The notes beneath the pieces were generated by a model. The model worked only from the letters and a program-made list of their open reading frames with translations. It was not told where the DNA came from and did no database searches. Shown here piece after piece: positions 36,961-45,208 of a stretch of 64,000 bases of DNA (positions are counted from its first letter, which is position 1; each line of letters opens with the position of its first letter). The translations under genes were made by a program, and so were the position numbers. The stretch is taken from assembly GCF_900104955.1 (NCBI RefSeq), contig NZ_FNSI01000001.1:2576001-2640000 (forward strand), read 5' to 3'. This stretch comes from Beijerinckia sp. 28-YEA-48 (GTDB lineage: Bacteria > Pseudomonadota > Alphaproteobacteria > Rhizobiales > Beijerinckiaceae).

Positions 36961-37842
36961 ATGCAAGCGCGTTTGAATGTGGCTTTCCTCGGACTGGGCG
37001 TCATGGGTTACCCGATGGCCGGTCATCTCAAGCGCAAGGGCGGCCACACCGTCACCGTCTACAATCGCACCGCCACCAAGGCGCTGAAATGGGCCAGCGA
37101 GTTCGACGGCAAGGCCGAACCGACCCCGGCGGAGGCCGCCCGCGGCCAGGACATCGTGTTCGCCTGCGTCGGCAATGACGAGGACCTGCGCTCCGTCACC
37201 CTCGGCCCGCAGGGCGCTTTCGCCGGAATGAAAAAAGGCGCGGTGTTCGTCGATCACACCACGGCCTCGGCCGATGTGGCGCGCGAGCTGCATGCCAAGG
37301 CGCAGGAACTCGGCATCGGCTTTATCGATGCACCCGTCTCGGGCGGCCAGGCTGGCGCGGAAAACGGCGTCCTCACCGTCATGTGCGGTGGCGACGAAGC
37401 GGATTACGAACGCGCCGAACCGCACATCATGGCGTTCGCGCGCGCCTGTCGGCGCATGGGTGGCCCGGGCGCCGGCCAGCTCACCAAAATGGTCAACCAG
37501 ATCTGCATCGCCGGCCTCGTGCAAGGCCTGGCCGAGGGCATTGCCTTCGCGCAAAAGGCCGGCCTGGATGCTGGCGCCGTGATCGACGTGATCTCGAAGG
37601 GCGCGGCGCAATCCTGGCAGATGGAGAACCGTTACAAGACGATGATCGACAATAAGTTCGACTTCGGCTTCGCGGTCGATTGGATGCGCAAGGATCTGTC
37701 GATCTGCCTGAATGAAGCGCGCAACAATGGCGCGCATCTGCCGGTCACGGCCTTGGTCGATCAGTTCTATTCCGACGTGCAGGCCATGGGCGGCAGCCGC
37801 TGGGATACGTCGAGCCTGGTCGCGCGCCTCAACAAGAAGTAA
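36961..37842 (+). CDS. 3-hydroxyisobutyrate dehydrogenase-family NAD(P)-dependent reductase
   Basis: A 293-residue beta-hydroxyacid dehydrogenase. The N-terminal Rossmann motif is VAFLGLGVMGYPMAGHLKRKG. The substrate-site DAPVSGGQAGAENGVLTVMCGG contains the family Ser-Gly-Gly, and the catalytic Lys is in GQLTKMVNQ. A helical C-terminal dimer domain completes it. Relatives oxidise 3-hydroxyisobutyrate, tartronate semialdehyde or similar short hydroxy acids; which one cannot be read. ATG at 36961 has GAGGAG seven bases upstream. It is divergent from the TRAP binding protein, so a related organic acid is possible. Confidence 0.88.
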   Translation: MQARLNVAFLGLGVMGYPMAGHLKRKGGHTVTVYNRTATKALKWASEFDGKAEPTPAEAARGQDIVFACVGNDEDLRSVTLGPQGAFAGMKKGAVFVDHTTASADVARELHAKAQELGIGFIDAPVSGGQAGAENGVLTVMCGGDEADYERAEPHIMAFARACRRMGGPGAGQLTKMVNQICIAGLVQGLAEGIAFAQKAGLDAGAVIDVISKGAAQSWQMENRYKTMIDNKFDFGFAVDWMRKDLSICLNEARNNGAHLPVTALVDQFYSDVQAMGGSRWDTSSLVARLNKK

Positions 37843-37860
37843 GGCGCTCGACCACCTTCC

Positions 37861-37997
37861 CGTCATTGCGAGCGAAGCGAAGCAATCCAAGAGTCAAGGT
37901 GTAGATCATAGACGTAAAATGCCCGCGCGCAGACATTTCCTAACGTCCTACCGTTTGCCCCTGGATTGCTTCGTCGCTGCGCTTCTCGCAATGACGG
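37861..37997. repeat. Inverted-repeat intergenic element (CGTCATTGCGAG...)
   Basis: Left arm CGTCATTGCGAGCGAAGCGA then AGCAATCCA (37861-37889). The right arm runs from GGATTGCTTCG (about 37963) to CTCGCAATGACG (37997). The arms pair over nearly their full length around a centre of about 70 bp. This is a widespread Hyphomicrobiales extragenic repeat type. It may end the dehydrogenase transcript. Confidence 0.8.
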
Positions 37998-38023
37998 TAA
38001 GCGTTCTGCGAAATGCCAACGCG

Positions 38024-38800
38024 TTATTCGGCCGTCGCTTCCACCATCAGCACGTCAAGCATGAAGGAGCCATTGGCTTCGATGCCGAAATGCGCACGCG
38101 TTTCGGCGGAAGCCGCCTCCTGCAGCACATGGATGGCGCGGATATTGTCCGGTGGCGTGCGCATACGCGCTGTCCACGTCGGAAAATCCATCCGCAGCCG
38201 CCAGGTGCGGCTGCCCTGCACGGCGAAACCGGCACGACCCAACCCTGAGAACCATTGCGCCGCCGTGTAGTCGCGCACATGCGAGGTATCGCGCAACAGC
38301 TCGATCGCCTGCAGATGCGTGTCGAACAGGGCCTGCCCCGGCGCATAGGCATCGATGAAGATAGCCGGCGCCTGGCGCTTCAACACGCGCCGCGCCTCGC
38401 GCAAACCGCCTTCGAAATCGCGCCAGTGATGAGCTGAATAGCGGCAGCCGAGGAAATCGAACGAACCATCCTCGAACGGCAGGCGTTCGGCCGGCGCTTC
38501 GACGGTTTCGATATTCGTCAGTTTCCGGTCGCGCGCGGTGGCTGCAACCGCCGCCAGCATGTCACGCGACAGATCGCTGGCGACGACCGAGCCGGCGTGA
38601 CGCGCCATCGCATAGGCGACATGGCCGCCGCCACAGCCCAGATCAAGCGCGCGCGCTGGGCGATGCGCGCGGGCGCTCGCCTCTACCGCCTGGAGATCCT
38701 CGCCCTTGGCGTGGACGACGCTTTCCACATAGGCCTTGGCCCGGGGCCCGAACTGGGCCTCGACGACTTTCTCATGCACTTTATTCGCTGTCTGGTTCAT
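38024..38800 (-). CDS. Class I SAM-dependent methyltransferase
   Basis: A 258-residue UbiE-like methyltransferase. Motif I is RALDLGCGGGHVAYAMA. The acidic loop DLSRDMLAAV and the post-motif LPFEDGSFDFLGCRYSAHHW follow. It has a substrate domain typical of small-molecule methylases. It is divergent from an XRE/MmyB-like regulator with an 85 bp gap, so it is probably that regulator's target. The methyl acceptor is unknown. Confidence 0.87.
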   Translation of the reverse strand: MNQTANKVHEKVVEAQFGPRAKAYVESVVHAKGEDLQAVEASARAHRPARALDLGCGGGHVAYAMARHAGSVVASDLSRDMLAAVAATARDRKLTNIETVEAPAERLPFEDGSFDFLGCRYSAHHWRDFEGGLREARRVLKRQAPAIFIDAYAPGQALFDTHLQAIELLRDTSHVRDYTAAQWFSGLGRAGFAVQGSRTWRLRMDFPTWTARMRTPPDNIRAIHVLQEAASAETRAHFGIEANGSFMLDVLMVEATAE

Positions 38801-38885
38801 CGCGCCGCTCCTTCATCCTTGCAGGCAGAATGACCCAAATTTAAACTGTTACAATCTAGATAGTTATCCTAGTATAACTGCTCCC

Positions 38886-39722
38886 ATGCTCGATACAGAT
38901 CAACGCCGGCTTCTCGGCGCCTTCATTCGCACCCATCGCGAGCGGCTGCGACCCAGCCTGCCGGGCCGCCGGCGCACGCCTGGCCTGCGCCGCGAGGAAC
39001 TGGCGGCGGAAGCTGGCATGAGCGCCACCTGGTGCGCCTGGCTGGAACAGGGTCGCCCGGTGCAAGCTTCGCCCGATGCGCTTGGCCGCCTGGCCAAAGC
39101 TTTGTCGCTGTCGCAAGCCGAGCGTGCCTATCTGTTCGAACTCGCCGGCCGGCTCGACCCGCAGGCACCGGCCGAGCCGGAAGCCGATGCGCCCGCCTCC
39201 CTGCTCGCCATCGTCAACGATCTGGCGCATCCCGCCTATGGCCTCGACCGGCTGTGGAACGCCTGCTGCTGGAACCCTGCCGCGGCGCGGTTGTTCCTTG
39301 GCTGGCTCGACGGCGATCATCAGCGCAATCTGCTGCGCTACATCTTCCTCGAAGAGTCAGCGCGCCAACTGATCCCTGAATGGGAAGATCGGGCGCGCCG
39401 TCTGCTGGCGGAATTCCGCGCCGATTATGGCCACACCTTTCGCGACGCCCGCGTCAAGAGCCTGGTCGATACGCTACGCCGCGACAATCCCTTGTTCGCG
39501 CGCGCTTGGGCCGAACAGGACGTGCAGCATCGCGCCGGCGGCTTGCGCGATTTCGACCATCCGCAAGATGGTGCCCTCTGTTATGCGCAACACACGTTCA
39601 CGCCTGCCGAACGGCCGGACTACAAACTGGTCGTGCTGGTCCCCGTCGCAGCGGAAAGCGGCGCGACAAAGCGTGGCGCACACGGCAAGGGCCAAACAAA
39701 AAGCAAACGCGACGGGCGTTAA
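38886..39722 (+). CDS. XRE-type regulator with MmyB-like ligand-binding domain
   Basis: A 278-residue regulator. The N-terminal helix-turn-helix is FIRTHRERLRPSLPGRRRTPGLRREELAAEAGMSATWCAWLEQGRPVQ, with the family RTPGLRREE motif. The C-terminal MmyB-like sensor domain is PAYGLDRLWNACCWNPAAARLFLGW...LRYIFLEESARQLIPEW. Such regulators commonly sit divergent from one enzyme gene and respond to its substrate or product. The basic Lys/Arg tail ends at a stop inside the hairpin at 39709-39731. Confidence 0.9.
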   Translation: MLDTDQRRLLGAFIRTHRERLRPSLPGRRRTPGLRREELAAEAGMSATWCAWLEQGRPVQASPDALGRLAKALSLSQAERAYLFELAGRLDPQAPAEPEADAPASLLAIVNDLAHPAYGLDRLWNACCWNPAAARLFLGWLDGDHQRNLLRYIFLEESARQLIPEWEDRARRLLAEFRADYGHTFRDARVKSLVDTLRRDNPLFARAWAEQDVQHRAGGLRDFDHPQDGALCYAQHTFTPAERPDYKLVVLVPVAAESGATKRGAHGKGQTKSKRDGR

Positions 39723-39731
39723 GCCCGTCGC
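39709..39731. terminator. Hairpin over the XRE stop codon, between convergent genes
   Basis: Perfect 9 bp stem GCGACGGGC/GCCCGTCGC with the TAA stop in the loop. No T-run follows, so termination strength is uncertain. Confidence 0.4.
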
Positions 39732-39756
39732 GCTCTAAATCCTCTGGAACGCTGTT

Positions 39757-42700
39757 TTACGGGCGCTCCGGTTTCTTCTGTTGCGGCGGGCTCCGCTGCT
39801 GCTGTTGCTGCTGATGCTGCTGTTGCTGGCGTTGCTGCTGCATCTGCTGTTGTTGCTGCTGCTGACGTTGCTGCTGCATCTGTTGTTGCTGCTGCTGTTG
39901 GCGTTGCTGCTGCATCTGCTGTTGTTGCTGCTGCTGACGTTGCTGCTGCATCTGCTGTTGTTGCTGCTGCTGACGTTGCTGCTGCATCTGCTGTTGTTGC
40001 TGCTGCTGACGTTGCTGCTGCATCTGCTGTTGTTGCTGCTGCTGACGTTGCTGCTGCATCTGCTGTTGTTGCTGCTGCTGACGTTGCTGCTGCATCTGCT
40101 GCTGCTGACGTTGTTGCTGCATCTGCTGCTGCCTCACCTGATCCTGCTGTTGCTGCTGACGCTGCTGTAACTGGCGGGCTTGATCCGCCTGCTGGCGCTG
40201 CTGCTGCAAGATCTGCTGTTGCGCCGGGCTTGGTCCCGCATTGGGAGGCGCAACAGGCGGGCGACCAGGCTGTGCCTGCGGCGGCACATTGGGCACCGAC
40301 GGACGGTTCGGCTGCGCCCCGGGCACGCCCGGCGGTCGACCTGGCTGCGGCTGCGCATTCGGCGAGGTCTGCGGCAAGGTCTGCGGCAACGCCTGACCAC
40401 CCGGCACAGGCCCACCCGGACGACCAGGTTGCGCGCCTGGAACCGGCGCTGGGGTCGGCGGTGTGCCCGGCGGATGCGCGGCCTGCCCGGGCTGACCCGG
40501 TGCTCCCGGAACGGCCGGCGGATGGCCTGGTTGCTGCGGCTGCACATTGGGCAAGGTCTGCGGCAAGGTCTGCGGCAATGCCTGGCCACCCGGCACAGGC
40601 CCACCCGGACGACCGGGTTGTCCTGGTTGTCCTGGCTGAGCACCCGGAACCGGCGGCGTGCCCGGCGGACGAGCGGCCTGCCCCGGCTGGGCTCCCGGTG
40701 CTGCCGGCACGCCCGGCGGGCGGCCTGGCTGCGGCTGCACATTGGGCAAGGTCTGCGGCAACGCCTGACCACCCGGCACCGGGCCGCTCGGACGGCCTGG
40801 CTGACCCGGCTGTCCGGGTTGGGCGTTCGGCAAAGGCGCCGTCGGCGCGGTGGTCACCGCACCGGGCAAGCCGGGCGGCACCGCACCGGGCAAGCCGGGA
40901 GGACGACCGGGCTGAGCCCCCGGGACCGGCGGCGCGCCCGGACGACCCGGCTGCTGCACGCCTCCTGGCTGCACACCTCCTGGCTGCACGCCTGGCAGCG
41001 GCGCGGTGGTCGGTGCGGTCGTGACGGGCGTGCCCGGCTGACCCGGGCGGGCGCCCAAGCCCAGGCCTGGCGTGTTCAACAATTGCTGCGGATTGCCCTT
41101 CACCACCACAGGGGCTGCCTGCACCGGCGCACCCGTGCCCGGACGCAGATTGATCAGCTGCGTCGTGCCCGGCTTGACGGCGCTCGGCGGCGCGGCGACC
41201 GGCGGCAGGAAGGGACGTTGGCCACCGATCGGCGCGGTGACCGGACCACCCGGACCACCGGGAGGCATATTTGGCGGCGGCGCGCCGACGATCGGCGGAC
41301 GGCCCTGGCGGTTGGCGATGATACGACCAGCGACAATGCCGACAGCCAACGCGGCGGGGATCGCCACATAAGGCGCGATCCCAACACCCGCCGGACGATC
41401 TTCTTCATAGACGATCGGCGGCGGCGGGGCGGCCACATAGGCCGGCGGGTAAACCCACGGCGGCGGCGGCACGACAACCGGCTCGGCCAGGTAGTATTCC
41501 GAATCAGCACCCCAGACCGGCGGCGGCGGCGGCGTCCACCAGGCCGGCACAGGCGCCATGAAGACGGCCGCTGGCGGCGGCGGCGCCGGCTCATAATAGA
41601 CCGGGCCTCCACCGCCCGCGAAAAACACCGTTTCCTCCGGCGGCGGCGGCGGCACGTCATAGCTGATTTCGGTGAAGCTCGGCGGCGGTTGCAACGCGGA
41701 CGACAACCGGGCCAGACGGCCCTGCGCCTCCCTCACATGAGGACCGCGCGGATAGTGGCGCAGATAGCTCCAATAGGCGTCGGGCGAATTAACGATCAGC
41801 GTCCGCCGCCAGACGAAGGCCTCGCGACGGGCCGCCAGCATGCCGCGCACATTGCGCGAATAGGGGCTCGAGGGGAAAGCAACGAGGAAATCATCATAGC
41901 CACGGATGGTGTCGAGCTCGAGCGCCGTCGCATAAGCCTCATCCACGCTAAGCTCGCGCAGCGGCCTGCGGCGACGTTCGATCACCGCCTGGGGCGAGAC
42001 CTGCATCGCCGGCGCGCCGGCGCCACGATCGAGCAAGGCCAGCGGCGGATCAATCTTCGAGACATGCCAGGGCACTTGTGCGCCGGCGGTCAATTCGGCG
42101 GTGCGCGCCCGCACGCGCACCATGATCTCATTCAGGTCGAGACCAGGTTGGCGCAGCATTTCGGCCAGCGCCTGGGCATAGGGCCCATAGGGCGCCTTCG
42201 GCATCGGCGCCACTTCGCCGGGGCCAGCGTTGAAACCAACGAGGCTGCCACGGTCCGGATCGGTCAGCGTCAGCCCTGGCGGTGTTGCGGCTTCCTTGGC
42301 GAAGGGGCTTGGATAGGCCAGATCGAACAGAACGATCTTGGCGCGGTTCTGCAGACCCGCGAGAGGACGCGTCAGATCGGAAAGACGAATGGCGGCCAGC
42401 GCCAGATCAGCCTCGCGGGTGATGCGCGCGCCGGTCGGCACGAAATAGTTTTCGCCATCGCTCTGCACGCCATAGCCAGACAGATAGATGGCAGCAACAG
42501 CGCCAGGGCCAGCCGCTTCCACCTTCTCGACGAACTCGCGATAAGCGGCGCGGAAAGTATCGACATCGAGATTGCGCGCGCCGGTGACATCAAAGCCCGC
42601 GGACTTCAGGGCGTCGGCGACAAGCGCCGCATCATTGGCCGCTGTCGGCAGCGAGGCAGGGCCGTAATCATCATTGCCGATGACAAAGCCAAAGCGGGCT

Positions 42701-42795
42701 TCAGTGGGTTGCGCTGGTGCGGGTTGTGCGATGGAAGGCGTGTGGATTGGGATTGCGAGCAAAGTGGAAACGATCAGAGTCCAGATCAAACGCAT
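39757..42795 (-). CDS. Caspase-fold (peptidase C14) pseudoenzyme with Pro-rich and polyglutamine tail
   Basis: A 1012-residue exported protein. The signal peptide MRLIWTLIVSTLLAIPIHTP ends in SIAQ. A caspase-like domain spans about residues 34-290, starting FGFVIGNDDYGPASLPTAANDA. Where active members have SGHG and DACRxNPF, this protein has SGYG (Tyr108) and FDLAYPSPF (Ala160), so both catalytic residues are replaced. Next come a repeat-like helical region (to about 385), a Pro-rich stretch with one hydrophobic segment (YVAIPAALAVGIVAGRII), and a PGQPG-type region with a GGQALPQTLP module three times. A Q/M/R tail completes it. It is probably a cell-surface or periplasmic scaffold. The in-frame start at 42897 has no export signal. 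Confidence 0.82.
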   Translation of the reverse strand: MRLIWTLIVSTLLAIPIHTPSIAQPAPAQPTEARFGFVIGNDDYGPASLPTAANDAALVADALKSAGFDVTGARNLDVDTFRAAYREFVEKVEAAGPGAVAAIYLSGYGVQSDGENYFVPTGARITREADLALAAIRLSDLTRPLAGLQNRAKIVLFDLAYPSPFAKEAATPPGLTLTDPDRGSLVGFNAGPGEVAPMPKAPYGPYAQALAEMLRQPGLDLNEIMVRVRARTAELTAGAQVPWHVSKIDPPLALLDRGAGAPAMQVSPQAVIERRRRPLRELSVDEAYATALELDTIRGYDDFLVAFPSSPYSRNVRGMLAARREAFVWRRTLIVNSPDAYWSYLRHYPRGPHVREAQGRLARLSSALQPPPSFTEISYDVPPPPPEETVFFAGGGGPVYYEPAPPPPAAVFMAPVPAWWTPPPPPVWGADSEYYLAEPVVVPPPPWVYPPAYVAAPPPPIVYEEDRPAGVGIAPYVAIPAALAVGIVAGRIIANRQGRPPIVGAPPPNMPPGGPGGPVTAPIGGQRPFLPPVAAPPSAVKPGTTQLINLRPGTGAPVQAAPVVVKGNPQQLLNTPGLGLGARPGQPGTPVTTAPTTAPLPGVQPGGVQPGGVQQPGRPGAPPVPGAQPGRPPGLPGAVPPGLPGAVTTAPTAPLPNAQPGQPGQPGRPSGPVPGGQALPQTLPNVQPQPGRPPGVPAAPGAQPGQAARPPGTPPVPGAQPGQPGQPGRPGGPVPGGQALPQTLPQTLPNVQPQQPGHPPAVPGAPGQPGQAAHPPGTPPTPAPVPGAQPGRPGGPVPGGQALPQTLPQTSPNAQPQPGRPPGVPGAQPNRPSVPNVPPQAQPGRPPVAPPNAGPSPAQQQILQQQRQQADQARQLQQRQQQQQDQVRQQQMQQQRQQQQMQQQRQQQQQQQMQQQRQQQQQQQMQQQRQQQQQQQMQQQRQQQQQQQMQQQRQQQQQQQMQQQRQQQQQQQMQQQRQQQQQQQMQQQRQQQQHQQQQQQRSPPQQKKPERP
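39841..40092. repeat. 36 bp coding minisatellite, seven units
   Basis: The triplet CAT recurs at 39841, 39877, 39913, 39949, 39985, 40021, 40057 and 40093, exactly every 36 bp, with degenerate partial units on both sides (39805-40130). Each unit encodes MQQQRQQQQQQQ on the minus strand. Unit 2 carries the only clear substitutions. Length preserving the frame suggests slippage under coding constraint. Confidence 0.92.
40355..40810. repeat. Three coding copies of a Pro/Gly module, about 190 bp period
   Basis: Within the caspase-fold gene, sequence encoding GGPVPGGQALPQTLP recurs near 40370-40430, 40550-40615 and 40740-40795. It is separated by PGQPG-type spacers. The copies are close in DNA as well as protein, suggesting recent tandem duplication. 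Confidence 0.7.
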
Positions 42796-43207
42796 GATTT
42801 CCCTCGTCGTTCGTTGTGCCCGCGTCGCACCCAATAGAATATTCAGGGTACAGCTAGCCTTCTTCACCTGAACCATGGCTGAACAAAGACAAAGCACAGC
42901 ATGAGCTGTGATTCATCCATCCAGACGTACCAGGCCTTTTGTGGCAATAACTTAGCATACGTTCCATCGCCTAACGATCAACATGGCGACGGAGCAGCTT
43001 AGCCACATCTGCAAGGACTGTCTCCATCAACACATGATAACGCCGACGTTGTCCATGTGTTCCTCCGCTGGATATCCGCTACTTCCACATGCGCGCGAAA
43101 CACTTGAAAAAACGACGCGCAACTTCGGATGGCTGCTGACGCGACGATAGTGCGAGGTCGCTTTCAGATTCGCTGTGCAAACATCGAATTGGCCAGAGGC
43201 TCTCCGC
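42796..43207. other. 412 bp region between the caspase-fold gene and the TetR gene
   Basis: No convincing gene. It should hold the promoter of the caspase-fold gene and the 3' end of the TetR transcript. Base composition becomes more AT-rich toward the right, marking the left edge of the catabolic cluster. Confidence 0.55.
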
Positions 43208-43873
43208 TTATCTCTTTTCAGGCTTGCGCTGCGCCGTGCCGATACGCTGCGGCGAATGCAACCCGGTCTTGTTGCGGGCCACACGCCGCGGCGGACGTGG
43301 CGGCGTCCCTTCAAGCAGATTGCAAATAAGGTCGATGACCTCGTCCGTACAGACGGCCTTCGGATTGAGCCGGCTGTTGAGCGAGAAGCCGTCGAAAGCC
43401 ATGAACAAAAGATGGGTGCAGCTGCCGTCCGCGAGCAAAATCTGCCGTTCGGCCGGCAAGCATTTGTGCAGCATCTCGCTCAACTTCTGCTTGCTCCATT
43501 CGATCGTACGCGCGTCATACTCCGTAGGCTGCGCCGTCGAGAGCGCCTGCATGATGTTATTGGCGAAGCAATTATCCTCAGCTGGAATTTCGCGCCAGAA
43601 GGCGGCGATGATGAAGCGCAGCCGTTGCCGGGGATTCTTGATCTCTTCGAGGTCGCGCTCCAATTGCTCCAAGCGATCGCGCAGCCAAGGGTCGCTGATG
43701 GCAACCAGCAGATCGAGTTTCGAGGCGAAGTAAGAATAGACATTGGCGAGCGATACGTCGGCGGCAGTCGCTATTTGGCGCAACGTTGTCCCGCTATAGC
43801 TGTGCTGCCGAAAAAGCTCATGCGCTGCGGCCACGATAGCATCCCGCACCTCCGCCTTTTTAACTTGGGCCAA
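43208..43873 (-). CDS. TetR-family regulator of the adjacent catabolic cluster
   Basis: A 221-residue protein. The TetR helix-turn-helix is HELFRQHSYSGTTLRQIATAADVSLANVYSYFASKLDLL, followed by a variable helical effector domain. The start was set at TTG 43873 because AAAGGAGG lies five bases upstream and the family N terminus (AQVKKAEVRDAIVAAA) begins there. ATG at 43930 would place the start inside the divergent promoter. The C terminus is basic and low in complexity. Two inverted repeats flank the divergent promoter and recur before the NicX-like gene, so this protein probably represses both units and itself. Confidence 0.87.
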   Translation of the reverse strand: MAQVKKAEVRDAIVAAAHELFRQHSYSGTTLRQIATAADVSLANVYSYFASKLDLLVAISDPWLRDRLEQLERDLEEIKNPRQRLRFIIAAFWREIPAEDNCFANNIMQALSTAQPTEYDARTIEWSKQKLSEMLHKCLPAERQILLADGSCTHLLFMAFDGFSLNSRLNPKAVCTDEVIDLICNLLEGTPPRPPRRVARNKTGLHSPQRIGTAQRKPEKR

Positions 43874-43891
43874 CACGCCCTCCTTTATCCA

Positions 43892-43950
43892 AACACTGTT
43901 CGCTATTGACACCGAATAGATTTGAGTCATTATCAAAAACGTTCATCGTT
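43892..43950 (+). promoter_or_regulatory. Promoter with two inverted repeats, copy 1 (before alpha/beta hydrolase)
   Basis: Consensus-like -35 TTGACA (43906-43911), 17 bp spacer, -10 ATTATC (43929-43934). One dyad AACA-C-TGTT (43892-43900) abuts the -35. A second, AACGTTCATCGTT (43938-43950), lies just past the -10. The whole block matches 46370-46430. Likely TetR operators (inference). Confidence 0.7.
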
Positions 43951-43984
43951 TGCTATTGCTAATACCTCATGCGGAGCCCTCTGG

Positions 43985-45154
43985 ATGTTCGAGTACTTCG
44001 ACGGCAATTACCCCTGGAACAGCGCCACTGTCATGGTGTTGAACACCGGTGCCCAGATCGCCGAAGTGGATGACGTTCTGTCTCCTATCAAGCACCTCGC
44101 GGCAGGAGCGACAGACCAAGCGAATGAAGCTTTTTGTCAAGCTTGGCAGAATGCAGCACAAAAAGTCGAGGGCTTTGCAGAGGCTGACGAAGCCCTAGGC
44201 AATCTGCGCGCAGCCGGCGGGAAATATGCCCGAGCCGCCGGCTATTACTTTGCTGCGGAGCGGCAAACATCCGTTAAAGATCCCAACCGGCTAGCGCTCT
44301 ATCGCAACATGCTCCACGCATTCACAAAGTACGTGGCCTTGCGGCGCGAACCATGCGAGCGCGTCGAGATACCTTTTGATAATGGAACATCCCTGCCCGC
44401 TCTCTACGTTCGCGGTAAGGGGGCGGTCGCTAGGAAGCCATGCATCGTTCATTTCGATGGGCTGGATGTCAACAAAGAGTGGATTTACCTGAGCGGCATG
44501 CCGCACGAACTGGCGGAACGCGGGGTCTCCACATTGATCGTCGACCACCCTGGCGTAGGAGAAGCCCTGCGTCTGCGCGGATTGAAAAGCATCGTGGAAA
44601 TCGAACGCGCGGCGTCGGCTTCCGTGGACTGGCTGATCACGCAATCCGATGTTGATCCCGAACGAATTGGAATGATGGCGCCCAGCCTCGGCGGCTACTA
44701 CGCCATGCGCTCTGCCGCACACGAGCCTCGGTTTCGTTGCGTTGTCGCCTGGGGCGCCATGTATGACTTTGGTGCCGGCGTACGTCGTCGTCTGGCGGGA
44801 AATGGAACGCAAAAGTCCGTTCATCACTTCTTCGATCATGTGCAGTGGGTCACGGGTGCATCCAACCTAGAGGAAGCTCTCCGGATCGCGGATCAAATGA
44901 CCCTCAAGGGCATTCTAGATAGAATCCGCTGCCCAATGCTTGTCGTACATGGCGAGAACGACCGGCAAGTGTCGCTCGATGCTGCAAAGCAGGTGTATGC
45001 CGAGGCCATCAACAGCGTCAAAAAAGAGCTGAAGGTGCACACGCTTGCCGAAGGCGGGAGCGAGCACTGCAGCATCGACAATATGAGTCTTAGCATCGAT
45101 TACATCGCGCATTGGATTGCCCGCACACTCGACGCTCCAAAAGAGCTGGCCTGA
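43985..45154 (+). CDS. Alpha/beta hydrolase of the 2,6-dihydroxypseudooxynicotine hydrolase-like group
   Basis: A 389-residue protein with an N-terminal helical cap of about 130 residues and a C-terminal alpha/beta-hydrolase domain. The nucleophile elbow is MMAPSLGGYYAM, the catalytic acid is probably in HGENDRQVS and the His in EGGSEHCS. The layout resembles the FrsA-like C-C hydrolases, including the nicotine-pathway enzyme that cleaves 2,6-dihydroxypseudooxynicotine. Specificity is not proven. ATG at 43985 has GGAG upstream. First gene after promoter copy 1. Codon use and composition look more AT-rich than in neighbouring regions. Confidence 0.72.
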   Translation: MFEYFDGNYPWNSATVMVLNTGAQIAEVDDVLSPIKHLAAGATDQANEAFCQAWQNAAQKVEGFAEADEALGNLRAAGGKYARAAGYYFAAERQTSVKDPNRLALYRNMLHAFTKYVALRREPCERVEIPFDNGTSLPALYVRGKGAVARKPCIVHFDGLDVNKEWIYLSGMPHELAERGVSTLIVDHPGVGEALRLRGLKSIVEIERAASASVDWLITQSDVDPERIGMMAPSLGGYYAMRSAAHEPRFRCVVAWGAMYDFGAGVRRRLAGNGTQKSVHHFFDHVQWVTGASNLEEALRIADQMTLKGILDRIRCPMLVVHGENDRQVSLDAAKQVYAEAINSVKKELKVHTLAEGGSEHCSIDNMSLSIDYIAHWIARTLDAPKELA

Positions 45155-45208
45155 GCGTCGTCTATTTGGCACCTCGATCAAAATTCGTTTTAACATACGG
45201 AGGCAACG

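Noticed and set aside
39805-40130. Regular 36 bp repeats resembling a CRISPR array
   Set aside because: There are no unique spacers, the repeats are contiguous, and they encode MQQQRQQQQQQQ in frame.
40180-42837. Very long open frame on the plus strand opposite the caspase-fold gene
   Set aside because: It is Arg-rich without any domain, lies wholly antisense to a gene with a signal peptide and recognisable fold, and is open only because of the GC-rich Pro/Gly codons on the other strand.
43027-43314. Minus-strand 95-codon frame overlapping the end of the TetR gene
   Set aside because: Arg/Ser-rich, no ribosome site, and overlaps a well-supported gene in another frame.
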